Of a stretch of 64,000 bases of DNA, positions 28,501-36,543 are shown piece by piece. The position numbers and the translations under genes were made by a program. The DNA is from JABURQ01 sp029243145 (GTDB lineage Bacteria; Planctomycetota; Planctomycetia; Planctomycetales; Planctomycetaceae): positions 124,001-188,000 of the forward strand of contig CBFHYX010000001.1 in the NCBI GenBank assembly GCA_965660145.1, given 5' to 3'. The notes below the pieces were generated by a model, which saw only the letters and a list, made by a program, of their open reading frames with translations, was not told the origin of the DNA and searched no databases. Positions within the stretch are counted from its first letter, which is position 1, and every line of letters starts with the position of its first letter.

Positions 28501-29034
28501 CATAATGATCCCCAGTTGTCGCAGTTGATTACTCAACAGTGGCAGGATTTGGAAGGTGCATCGTCTGCCGAGATGCAGCAGCAAATTCAGAAAGTCTCGA
28601 CACTCATCAAAGGTGATTCGGGCGATCCCTACAAAGGGAAAGTTCTCTTCAAAGGAAGTTGTGGGAAATGCCATCTCTTGTATGGAGAAGGAGGCCGCAT
28701 CGGTCCCGATCTCACCTCTTACAAACGAGACGACACATTACGAATCCTTCTTAATGTGGTGAACCCATCTGCTGAAGTTCGCGAAGGGTTTGAAACGGTC
28801 TCGGTAATCACAGACGATGGTCGTGTTCTGAACGGGTTTCTGGCCGACCAGGATAATCGGGTCGTCGTGATCCGCGGAGCCGACGGGCAATCTGTGACGG
28901 TCTCCCGTGATGAGATCGACGAGATGGTGCCTCAGAAGAAATCGCTGATGCCCGAAGGGTTACTCTCGAAAATGAGTGATCAGGAAATTCGCGATTTGTT
29001 CGCATATCTCCGTGGCTCTCAACCAATCAATTAA
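25513..29034 (+). CDS. PVC-type membrane-bound dehydrogenase with HEAT repeats and cytochrome c domain
   Basis: A 1173-residue exported protein made of parts characteristic of Planctomycetes/Verrucomicrobia. After a signal peptide (CFITSLVFSCALFVSA) comes a galactose-binding/GH2-like sugar-binding fold (YRCTLRLPGNWEKGNDVELFV; about 30-190). Next is the PVC membrane-bound dehydrogenase propeller (FTVPEDLELEFVLAEPQVQQ, DRITIHEDTNGDGKYDKH, GPDGWLYAGQG; about 215-600), then HEAT repeats (600-1030). The C-terminal haem c domain carries C1050-G-K-C1053-H1054, KGSCGKCHLLYGEGG, followed by GPDLTSY. Substrate is presumably a sugar or sugar alcohol, electrons passing to the haem; this is inference. ATG 25513 is 10 bp after the upstream stop. 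Confidence 0.94.
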   Translation: MRLICFITSLVFSCALFVSAQDPTIAPPNADAYQEWTLMRVPGTWDENSGGDLREYDGFAWYRCTLRLPGNWEKGNDVELFVPKVDNAHEAYFNGVKIGGAGKFPPAYESGLAQENTYKIPESAKHRGKDNIIAIRVFDHDGRGGFKSVAPLLKKGDQAINLDGRWEFRLGDDVKWAKGPIEVTAAAEYWRVFSWEEALANAAGTDPPLPPAEAIKTFTVPEDLELEFVLAEPQVQQPLFMNFDERGRLWVMNYRQYPDPAGLKMVSRDDFWRSVYDKLPKPPPHHTPGADRITIHEDTNGDGKYDKHKTFIDGLSIASSFVKGRGGVYVLNPPYLLFYPDADNNDVPDGDPEVLLQGFGMEDTHSVANSLRWGPDGWLYAGQGSTVSGNIRKPGDDKHAIHSMGQLIWRYHPEKKVYEVFAEGGGNTFGVELDSQGRIFSGHNGGDTRGFHYVQGGYYRKGFGKHGPLSNPYTFGYFAHMTHHSVARFTHNFVIYDGVPGWSQTLPEKYHGKLFGVEPMQGQVVMSSFEPEGSTFKTEDISRPILSEDRRFRPVDIKVGPDGAIYVADFYEPQISHREHFAGQIDRTNGRVVRLKAKGSTPLPPFDMNKVDSTGLVKTLLKGNRWFRQAALRLLADRQDKSVLPQLKQLIASLGEKTPVDFVWAVYQLGGLTDEYAGELLMHANPYVRLWTVRLLADENKVSPPIAYKLADLARSEPNVEVRSQLACSAKRLPADQALPIIVNLLGHQEDADDLHMPLLLWWALEDKSDTDGKDVVNLFEDKIFWKNRIVAEAITERLMRRFALSGTRQELVLAARLLALAPDKQSQGKLLAGFEEAFKGRSLSGLPDELTAALTKAGGGSLALQIRQGNAEAIATGLQQIADEKTAKADRVELVKTFGEIEQANALPVLLTLLESAQETELLAATLSAVQSYSDAKIGTAIINRYDDLNADAREVAQAVLSSRKAWSLQLLQAVSEGRIDKTSLPLDIVRKMTIHNDPQLSQLITQQWQDLEGASSAEMQQQIQKVSTLIKGDSGDPYKGKVLFKGSCGKCHLLYGEGGRIGPDLTSYKRDDTLRILLNVVNPSAEVREGFETVSVITDDGRVLNGFLADQDNRVVVIRGADGQSVTVSRDEIDEMVPQKKSLMPEGLLSKMSDQEIRDLFAYLRGSQPIN

Positions 29035-29134
29035 GTCTTGAAGGGCGTTTTTTTTCAGCGTTTTTCAAACTCACATTTCCGAACACTCAACCGCCGTTTC
29101 AAGATGTCAAGATTCGGTGAATGGGGGACACACC

Positions 29135-29192
29135 TTGACCGAATGTTGACCAAATCTTGAACCAAATGTTGCCGAATCTTGATTCCGAATCT
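29135..29192. repeat. Imperfect ~11-bp tandem array
   Basis: Five neighbouring units read TTGACCGAATG, TTGACCAAATC, TTGAACCAAATG, TTGCCGAATC and TTGATTCCGAATC. The period is one helical turn, which resembles iterons or a regulator array, and CAAGATTCGG at 29108 is the inverse complement of the CCGAATCTTG in the array. The role is unknown. Confidence 0.65.
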
Positions 29193-29502
29193 TCCATACT
29201 CTTGAGCAAGTTGTTAACTCCCTTCGATTTGTGTCGATTGCATTGTCTTGAAGAGATACTGCTTTTTCTTTGGACGCATCTTCTACGTCACGCGAGATCG
29301 CCTCCTTTCTCACGTTGCAGCGGTCGTCATTCTTGAACACGCTATCGAGTTGTGATGACGTTCAAATTGCCAAAGATCGAATCGCCGTCAGGCGAACCAC
29401 GAACGCTAACTCTGGTAGCGCGAGCTTGGCAAGACGAGTTTTGAGAGATCATTTTTGACGCAAAGAGGCATAAGTAACGCAAAGGGAGAAAAAAAGTCGT
29501 AG

Positions 29503-29522
29503 CTGCGTTCGCAAGAACGCAG
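29503..29522. repeat. REP-like perfect hairpin with GCAA loop
   Basis: Arms CTGCGTTC and GAACGCAG are exact complements around a GCAA tetraloop. Similar hairpins with TTGC- or TCGC-type loops occur at 35529-35550 and 35585-35604, suggesting a dispersed palindromic family. Confidence 0.7.
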
Positions 29523-29704
29523 GGAATGATCTCCACCGCAGAGTTCGCTGAGGACGCGGAGAAGTTACGGTGGGATTGGTTTAGGACGGTATGAGCCCCA
29601 GAGATTGAACGTCTTTATTTTCTTGGACTCTGGCTGCGAGAGGATTATTCTATCTCCATCCATTTTGGAAACTTCGCCTCGATATTGACTCCTGTGGAAA
29701 CATT

Positions 29705-30145
29705 ATGAACCTCGACGATCCAGTTGCCATCTTTACTGCGGAATCGAACACTGAAGCATTATTCCTGCAACAATTATTGGAGAGGGCAGGTATTAAGGCC
29801 GTGTGCGTCGAAGACAATACGGATGTCGGACTCTCGATTGGAGGAGACATCCCCGGTCTCCACAATCCACAAGTCTGGATCAGTCGTGCCGATACGGAGT
29901 TTGTGTCAAGTCTGCTGGAAAGGTATGAGGAACTGCGAGACTCCAAGCAGGCGTTGAGGTATGCCGACGATGCGGAACAAATTGAAGTCGTGTGCGACGA
30001 ATGCGATCAGGTCTCCTCGTTTTCTGCATCACTGGCAGGGACCGTCCAGGAATGCATTCGTTGTGCCACGTTTCTGGATGTGGGCGAAGAAGAGGAAGAC
30101 TCGATGGCAAACGAGTGGGATGTCCCCATCGACGAAGAAGAATAA
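29705..30145 (+). CDS. DUF2007-like protein with C-terminal zinc ribbon
   Basis: A 146-residue protein. The first ~75 residues match the DUF2007 'putative signal-transducing' fold, an ACT/PII-like domain: VAIFTAESNTEALFLQQLLERAGIKA, then IPGLHNPQVWISRADTEFVSSLL. The C-terminal half has four cysteines in two CxxC pairs (VVCDECDQVS and VQECIRCATFLDV), a likely zinc ribbon, ended by an acidic tail. Family members are small and of unknown role; they probably regulate or bind ligands in the cytoplasm. The ATG is preceded by TGGAAAC. It is flanked on both sides by repeats and followed by the degraded ATPase/protease cassette. Confidence 0.82.
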   Translation: MNLDDPVAIFTAESNTEALFLQQLLERAGIKAVCVEDNTDVGLSIGGDIPGLHNPQVWISRADTEFVSSLLERYEELRDSKQALRYADDAEQIEVVCDECDQVSSFSASLAGTVQECIRCATFLDVGEEEEDSMANEWDVPIDEEE

Positions 30146-30203
30146 GACGAGACCACGGACGCGCGGCGCACAGTAAATAGCAAGTGAACCCCTTGTGTTA
30201 GGT

Positions 30204-30219
30204 CGACAGTCCTCTGTCG
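30204..30219. repeat. Small perfect hairpin CGACAG-TCCT-CTGTCG
   Basis: A 6-bp perfect stem with a 4-base loop lies in the 210-bp gap before the ATPase pseudogene. It resembles dispersed palindromes in planctomycete intergenic regions; there is no T tract, so it is not a clear terminator. Confidence 0.5.
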
Positions 30220-30250
30220 GCATGAGCCATGGTTTAGGGACAGAGGAATT

Positions 30251-30265
30251 AAACACACTGTGTTT
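30251..30265. promoter_or_regulatory. Operator-like palindrome AAACACA-C-TGTGTTT
   Basis: A perfect 7-bp inverted repeat around one base stands about 90 bp ahead of the ATPase pseudogene start, where a promoter is expected. It could bind a dimeric repressor of the cassette. No regulator gene is adjacent. Confidence 0.4.
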
Positions 30266-30355
30266 TCCTGAATTTGTTCGCTCTCGAATCAGCGAAGAAT
30301 TTGATATAAGATCTATCTAACCCGTTTTGAGCGTTATTTTGTTGCCCAAGTTGAA

Positions 30356-31396
30356 ATGAGAGAAATGGCAAGTACAGGTAGGGAGAACATCACTCACATT
30401 GAATCAATCCGAAGGCTCTTTCAGGCCTTTCGAGATGGAAATGATTCTGCGTTTCATAAGCTCGCCCAATCGATCATTACTGATCAACTTGCAGCAAATC
30501 ACCACAGTGTTGCCAAAGCGATGCAAGCTGCATTGGGTAAACCTAATAAAGACTCCGCGAAAACGTCTGGAAAAATTCTTGGCACTCTCCGCAAGAAAGA
30601 ACATCATCAATTCCTCACGATTTATCATGAGCCGTGTAGCACGGAGCACTTGCTATTAGAGGACAGCGTTCGAAGCAGAGTAGATCGCTTTATCGATGAA
30701 CGCAACAACGCCAATAAACTTGCCAGTTACGGTTTAGCTCCCAAATCTAAATTACTTTTCTGGGGGCCACCCGGTTGTGGGAAAACCTTAACCGCTCATT
30801 ATTTGGCCAATCAGTTTAATCTCAAAGTGGGAGTTGTTCGGCTCAGTTCTCTAATTTCCAGCTATCTGGGTGATACAGCAGCGCATATTCAACAGGTTTT
30901 CGAAGAGGCCCAAAACGAGCCGATGGTTCTTCTGTTCGATGAAATCGACTCCATAGCCAAAACTCGGGATGACTCAAGGGATGTTGGAGAGTTAAAACGT
31001 GTCGTGAATAGCCTGCTTCAGTCGATTGATACATTCGTCGCGAAAGAAAGTATTCTTATCGGTGCAAGTAATCATCAGTACTTACTGGATCCTGCGATCT
31101 GGCGAAGATTTGACGATGTGCTGCTTTTTCCCAAGCCTTCATCGAAAACGAGAAAAGAATATTTGAGAAAGCAGATGAACGGGGTGGCTTACAAAGGCTC
31201 AATTGAAGGCCCGGTATATAAATGTTCATGATTGTCATTTGCGCAGATTGAACATATTATCATTGAGTCTCTCAAATCAATGATATTGGGTGACCAGGAA
31301 GAACTCACCAGTCACCAAGTTTCCATCGAAATCAAATACATGCGGGGCATGATGGAAGCGATGCATCAACAACGGCCCGAATCTGATGAAGAATGA
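30356..31396 (+). pseudogene. AAA+ ATPase of an ATPase-subtilase pair, broken by an in-frame TGA
   Basis: The frame codes for a small AAA+ ATPase: Walker A GPPGCGKT, Walker B VLLFDEIDS, sensor GASNHQYLLDPAIW and arginine finger WRRFDDVL, preceded by a ~100-residue N-terminal region. It stops at a TGA at 31229-31231, after 291 residues, but the same frame continues as an AAA lid helix without a shift (LSFAQIEHIIIESLKSMIL, then QEELTSHQVSIEIKY) to a second TGA at 31394-31396. One point change in the stop would restore 346 residues; CGA to TGA is the simplest. The end overlaps the start of the subtilase (ATG 31386), showing translational coupling. The N-terminal ATPase core could still be made. 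The AT-rich codon use differs from neighbours. Confidence 0.87.
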
Positions 31397-33830
31397 TTAT
31401 CCACCTCGTCAATTTGCTGAGCCTGTGAAGGCGGCCTACGCTGGGGATAAGCCGCAATTCTTTCCATTATGAGAGGAAATTATTGCGAGACGCACGGAAA
31501 TTGCAGCATACCTCGGAATCAGAATTCAATCTCTCAATTCAGAACTCAGCAAACTCTCCGAATCGCAACGCAAGGCACTATTCTTCAAGATCAAACACTC
31601 GGGTCCGGTCAGTCTTGGTGGAACAGGCCTTAAACCGGTCGTTTCTCTTTCCGATTCTGAGACGTTGGCGATCCCAAGAACCGATGATTTCACATTTGAC
31701 CGTCTCTCGGGAAAAGTGGATGCTTTTGGAACAGCACCACTGGAGAAAGGTCGTCCGAAAGAGCAGGAAATAGCGAATCTGGAAGATCTTTTTCTGGATG
31801 AACCCGAGGACCGTCTCGCTGAAGAGCTGGAGTCTGATTACGAGAATCTGATTCAAAAGGACTTTCTAATAATAGAGGTGGAAATTCTTGTCCCACTGGT
31901 CCAAGAAAAAAATAAGATCAAAGATGCCATTGGACTTCATTTGAAAAATTTGAAGCAGAGATTGATTTTTGACAATGGTGCTTTATTAGATCACGACATC
32001 CAGCATAATTTTTGTAGAGCCGTCATCAGATGTAGCGGTAAATTCTTTCAAGAGCTTGTCGAAGACGACAAATGGCAAACTGTCATCTTTCGGTTTGAAC
32101 CACGACCGGAGTTCGAGTCATTTCATGAGACTTGGAAAGAATTTCAATTTGCGAAGTTAAATCCGATCGAATCACCAGCAGATGATGCCCCCATTGTCTG
32201 TGTGGTCGATTCGGGAGTCTCTGCGGGCAATCCATTTTTGAAACCGGTTAAGAAAACGGAATTACTGAAATCTTATCTGGAGAACGAGCCAGAAAATCCC
32301 GCTGATGGTAATGGGCACGGTTCAGGTGTCGCTTCCCTTGTCTCGTACTACGCACTCTCGCTAGCTGCCGACACCGACAACCAGCCAAAGGTATGGATCG
32401 CAAGTGCGCGGATTTTGGATTCCGAAAATCAGTTTGTAGAGGAACAACTTTTCTCGAATGTACTCAAAGATGTTGGTCTACCGCAAGTTTGCGCCACTTG
32501 GAGTCAGAATATTCAACCTCTCGGCGAATAATATCGCCAGAAACTGGAGCTCCGAAAACAAAATCTCGTTTCCCAGACAATCATGGGTGGCTCGCACAAT
32601 CGATCAATTGAGCAGAGAGCATGATGTTGTTTTTGTTGTCTCTGCTGGAAATCTTCCAAAAGAATATATCCGGGATTTTCTCAACAATGAAAACTCTTAT
32701 CCCGATTATTTACTTGCGGCTGATTCGAAAATCTCCGATCCGTGGCAAGCGGCGCTCGCTGTAAGTGTCGGTTCTGTCACACCGTCTGAGCGAATGAAAG
32801 TTGTTGGATCCACGGATATGAAAATTGCTGATGCCTCAGAACCATCTCCGTTCACAAGGTCTGGGCCTGGAATCTCAAAAGAACATAAACCTGACGTTGT
32901 CGAAGTTGGTGGAAATCTCGTCAGCGATTCCGAGACCAATTATGTACGCGCGAATCTGGGGACCGACGTTGTTATGGCAAGCAAAAATCTCTCGCCAGCC
33001 ATTCAGTACAATTGGGTAACGAGTTTTTCCGCCGCTCGCGTGTCTCACAAGCTCGCTTTAATCCTTTCGGATCTGGAAGAACTCATCGATGACCATATCT
33101 CTGGTCCTCTCATGAAGGCTTTTTTGATCAATTCTGCGCAACATCCTTCTCACCCAACCGAAGCTGTCGATCAACTGCAATCGATTGAGAACAAATGCTG
33201 GTTGAATGTTTTCGGGCATGGTATGCCTGACCATCTGAAAGCAAAAATTTGCGATGATTATTCGATTATTCTCTACAATCAGGGCACAATAAGTCACAGT
33301 GAGATTCTTTTTTTTGATGTACCTGTTCCCTCAGAACTTGTTAAATCTGATGACAAGGTACGTCTGAGTATAACGGTCGTTTCTGATCCTGAAGTTCAAA
33401 AGTGGGGTCTAGGAAATTATCACAGCCCCGCCCTCAAATGGCGACTCTTTTGTGGTGATGTCAATAAACCAGAAATTATTGAATCTATGTCCAAGCTGGA
33501 CGATTCAGACTCTGAAGGTGAATACCCCGATACTGATCGCCCAACAGACTTAAGCAAGAAATTCCAGTATAAAGAACGACGTCGATCTCGTGGGACGATC
33601 CAGCATGACTGGATGGAATGGACACACGAAGAAGGGTTCAGCGATAGTCATTATACACTGGCCGTTTCAGCGACCAAAAACGGTTGGGAAAAAAAATAAT
33701 TGCCCCAACCAAATTTGCAGTTGTCGTAAGACTTGAAGATCTCGGTAGCGAAGTGGAAATCTACAGCAAAGTGGTAAACGAAATTGAGAATATCATTGAG
33801 CAACAAGTAGAAACCCGTGTAAAAACCTAA
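31386..33830 (+). pseudogene. Subtilase (S8 peptidase) partner, broken by one stop and two frameshifts
   Basis: Reading across three lesions gives a ~814-residue S8 serine protease. Catalytic Asp is at VCVVDSGV (GAT 32208), His at DGNGHGSGVASLV (CAC 32316) and Ser at TSFSAARVSHKL (TCC 33028), so the triad itself is intact. Lesions: in-frame TGA at 31470-31472 (FFPL-stop-EEIIAR); an extra base in GTTGG at 32472-32476, where dropping one G gives VLKDVVYRKF; and one missing A in the A8 run 33689-33696, where nine A give EKKIIAPTKFAVVVRLEDLG and an end at 33830. The N-terminal ~270 residues are unrecognised. It ends 2 bp from the stop of the convergent sulfatase. Confidence 0.88.
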
Positions 33831-33832
33831 TC

Positions 33833-35311
33833 TCACTCCTTCGGCTTCGTTGGTCCGACGGTGGGATCAGACAGTAACCTGGCTTTGCTGGTGCCGTTGT
33901 TGTAGAGGTCGTACTTGGCGTCGGCGTAGACTTTGAAGAATGCGTCGAGACCTTCTTTCAGAGCTTGCTGCAATTCTGCTTGCTTTGGCTGGCCGTAGAG
34001 ATTGATCTTCTCGTCGGGATCGTTGGTCAGGTCGTACAATTCGTGCGGCCCGTCGGGATGTCGATGGATGTATTTGGCCGTCTTTGTCCGTACACACCGA
34101 CAGTTTTCCATCTCGTAGAAAACGACATCCTGCCAGGGGATGTCCTTCCCTTTGAAGGCTTCGGAAAAATCGCGACCGGGTGAATTGGCGTTGAGATTCT
34201 TTTTGTCATCCAGATCAAGATAACTCAACAGCGTCGGCATCAAATCGTAATTGCTGACCAGAATGTCGGACGTTTGCCCGGGACGAATGTGGTTCGTATG
34301 TCGAAACATCAGAGGAACTTTCATCATGCCGTCAAAGGCAGTGAGTGGTCGGGTATGGTCACCCATTCCCCACAAACCATTCTGACCGCCCATCCATCCC
34401 TGATCGGCACAGAAGATGATCAACGTGTTATCATCCAAGCCGAGATCGAGCAGGGTGTCCATCACGTCGCCGACACCATCATCGACCCCCGACAATTCTG
34501 CCGCGAACCGGCGAATGGAAACAATGTTGTTCAAATACTCTTTATTGTTGAACTGCCACGGATGCATTTGGGCACGCGGGAAAGAGGGAAACAAATTCTC
34601 GGCGTAATTGTTGTAATGTCGGTTACGCGGTGGATTGAGCAGCAGCTTTCCCAATCCATACGGGCCGTTGTAAGAGAGAAACAGAAAGAACGGCTTCTCT
34701 TGATTTTGAGTGATGAACTTTTTCGCGTGATCGGTCCACAGATCGGTCAGATAGCGGGGTTCTTTGTGGAGTTCTCCTCCTTCGATGACTTCCGCATCAT
34801 AAAATTCGCTCGTGCCGCCATGAGGCATGGTGATCCAGTAATCGTCGAATCCTTCTTGGGGTGTCATGTTAGCACCGAGATGCCATTTGCCGACGAGTCC
34901 GCAAGCGTAGCCGTTCTCTTTGAAGACTTTCGGGAGGCTTCGAAACTCATCGATGGTGCAATAAGTATCGTCTCCCATCTGAGCTTCGTTGCGACGCAGA
35001 AAACAATGGACGCCGTGCTGAGAGGGAATCAAACCGGTCAGATACGTGGCCCGTGTGGGCGAGCAAACCGCGTTACTGCTGAAAGCATTCTTGAAACGAA
35101 TGCCTTCATAGGCAATGCGATCAATGTTAGGGGTCTCGATATCGGGGTTGCCGTAACAACCGAGCGTCCAGGCACCATGATTGTCGGTCATGATGAGAAT
35201 CACGTTGGTCGGTCGGTCATCCCCGGCTTCAAACGGGGGAGGAGTTTCTGCGTCTTGAGCCAAGAGCCAAACGGGACACAGAATCAGAAACATCGCAGAC
35301 AAATATTGCAT
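33833..35311 (-). CDS. Secreted sulfatase (formylglycine type)
   Basis: A 492-residue exported sulfatase: signal MFLILCPVWLLAQ, then PTNVILIMTDNHGAWTLG, with the metal-binding DN, and the sulfatase signature AVCSPTRATYLTG, in which Cys83 is turned into formylglycine. GLVGKWHLG and a later FCADQGWMGGQNGLWG complete the usual metal/sulfate sites. Sulfatases release sulfate from marine polysaccharides or other esters. ATG 35311 has GAGG before it; a TTG six codons upstream is in frame but less likely. The maturation enzyme is not in the window. The stop nearly touches the degraded subtilase. Confidence 0.94.
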   Translation of the reverse strand: MQYLSAMFLILCPVWLLAQDAETPPPFEAGDDRPTNVILIMTDNHGAWTLGCYGNPDIETPNIDRIAYEGIRFKNAFSSNAVCSPTRATYLTGLIPSQHGVHCFLRRNEAQMGDDTYCTIDEFRSLPKVFKENGYACGLVGKWHLGANMTPQEGFDDYWITMPHGGTSEFYDAEVIEGGELHKEPRYLTDLWTDHAKKFITQNQEKPFFLFLSYNGPYGLGKLLLNPPRNRHYNNYAENLFPSFPRAQMHPWQFNNKEYLNNIVSIRRFAAELSGVDDGVGDVMDTLLDLGLDDNTLIIFCADQGWMGGQNGLWGMGDHTRPLTAFDGMMKVPLMFRHTNHIRPGQTSDILVSNYDLMPTLLSYLDLDDKKNLNANSPGRDFSEAFKGKDIPWQDVVFYEMENCRCVRTKTAKYIHRHPDGPHELYDLTNDPDEKINLYGQPKQAELQQALKEGLDAFFKVYADAKYDLYNNGTSKARLLSDPTVGPTKPKE

Positions 35312-35624
35312 GATGAACCTCGGTCGCAATCAAAGGTGACGAACCTCTTCAGTATAACGAGAGAGATTTTGCGATGGGCGAGTGATTCTGGCGAATTCGA
35401 TTTTTGAATTGGGATTGGGGATTTTGGAGACTTGAGCGTGTGGCGCAAGCTGAAAGGCATAGCCGTTGGGCGCAAGCACAACGGATGCGTTCAATTTACA
35501 TTCCGCGTGACAACAGGTTCGAACCCATCCCGCAAGCTCGCGCTTGTGGGCTATGACTTAATAGAGATCGTCGGCACCAATGCCCCCGCGGCTTGCGCCG
35601 CAGGGCTATCAGAAATTCAAATAT
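35312..35624. other. Non-coding region with three palindromes
   Basis: The 313-bp gap between the sulfatase and PhyH genes holds no supported gene. Three hairpins stand in it: CCGTTG/CAACGG (35463-35484), CCCGCAAGC/GCTTGTGGG (35529-35550) and CCCGCGGC/GCCGCAGG (35585-35604). They share the 'GC-TTG/CGC-loop' look of REP-type elements. Confidence 0.6.
35463..35604. repeat. Cluster of three REP-like hairpins
   Basis: The three hairpins have stems of 6, 9 (one G-T pair) and 8 bp (one mismatch). The last two carry short TCGC and TTGC loops and end in gggctat, so they look like copies of one small dispersed palindrome. No transposase gene is near. Confidence 0.6.
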
Positions 35625-36464
35625 CTACTCTTCGGTTGGGCGGTCGCGATTGGCCCAGTGACCACTCGCGTCTTCGCCGGCGACCCAGACGCCTTTCTGA
35701 TTCCAGTCGAGACCCGCCCGAACATCGGCTGCCGCAAATCGAAGCGTCAATGCACATCGACGGCGTTCCGATTCGTTCGCGTTCGAGCCGTGCAACAACA
35801 GGTCGGAGTGGATCGAAATCTGACCCGCTTTGAGCGGATTGTCGACCGCGTCGCCGTATTGCTCCACGTTTTCGATGGTTTGATTCAGGACATTGTCTTC
35901 GTGCGAGCCGCTGGGGCGATACGTCATATGTCCGAACTTATGCGAGCCGGAGATGAATCGCATGTTGGCGTTTTCAGGGTCGGCGTCATCAATGGCTAAC
36001 CAAACCGTCACCGCTTTGGAGGGAGATAAAGGCCAATAGCTGGCATCCTGATGCCAGGCGACTTGCTTGCCATCATGGGGCATCTTGCAAAAGAAGTGAG
36101 AACCCCAACCGATGATGTTGGCTCCCAGGATGTCTTTGACACTCGCCACGATCTTGGGGTGATGCAACAAATCCCAGACTCGACCATGGCGTAGATGAGC
36201 CGAGCTGATCGAATAGCTGTCACCACCCTCGGCAATGTATTTCTCTAACAGGTTGTCGAAGTAGCCACGTAAATCGATGACTTCTTCGTCTGAAAAGATC
36301 TCAACGGGTCGCACATAGCCGTTGTTATTGAACGTCGCGATTTGTTCGGCTGTGAGGACTTCGGGAGTCTCATTGGTGGTGGGATAGAAAGAGAGATCCC
36401 GTTCCATGGCATTCAACTCGTCTTGGTCGGGAATCATTTTGAAGGAGGCAGGTTTGTCGTTCAT
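35625..36464 (-). CDS. Phytanoyl-CoA dioxygenase (PhyH) family
   Basis: A 279-residue Fe(II)/2-oxoglutarate oxygenase. The ligand motif HxD is in VAWHQDASYWPLSP, the distal His is likely in SDLLLHGSNAN followed by the Arg for 2-oxoglutarate (RRRCALTLRFAAAD). PhyH proteins hydroxylate diverse small molecules in bacteria; the substrate here is unknown. ATG 36464 is chosen; a TTG three codons up is also in frame. It lies in the same direction as sulfatase, C45 peptidase and lactonase genes, suggesting a catabolic cluster. Confidence 0.92.
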   Translation of the reverse strand: MNDKPASFKMIPDQDELNAMERDLSFYPTTNETPEVLTAEQIATFNNNGYVRPVEIFSDEEVIDLRGYFDNLLEKYIAEGGDSYSISSAHLRHGRVWDLLHHPKIVASVKDILGANIIGWGSHFFCKMPHDGKQVAWHQDASYWPLSPSKAVTVWLAIDDADPENANMRFISGSHKFGHMTYRPSGSHEDNVLNQTIENVEQYGDAVDNPLKAGQISIHSDLLLHGSNANESERRRCALTLRFAAADVRAGLDWNQKGVWVAGEDASGHWANRDRPTEE

Positions 36465-36543
36465 GGTCGTCAATCGGTTGATACGAGGTAGGGAAAACTT
36501 ACTTTTCTCGCTCCCAAGGAGGACCTTGGGAAGCAGTCAATAC

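Larger units (their letters stand above)
29035..29704. other. 670-bp non-coding region with iteron-like and REP-like elements
   Basis: No gene is supported in this gap. It contains an inverted pair of 10-mers (29108-29117 and 29172-29181), an 11-bp-period tandem motif array (29135-29192), a GCAA-loop hairpin (29503-29522), and two 'acgcaaag'/'cgcagag' style stretches (29458-29560) of the type often dispersed between bacterial genes. The short frames here have no recognisable features. Confidence 0.65.

Noticed and set aside
31229..31472. TGA codons read as selenocysteine or a recoded genetic code
   Set aside because: TGA ends many intact genes here, no SECIS-like hairpin follows and the protease has frameshifts too, so decay is simpler.
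34274..35407. 377-codon frame antisense to the sulfatase
   Set aside because: Shadow of the sulfatase with its CSPTR signature.
35500..35560. tRNA-like string ggttcgaaccc
   Set aside because: No acceptor or anticodon stem can be formed around it; it belongs to a REP-like hairpin region.
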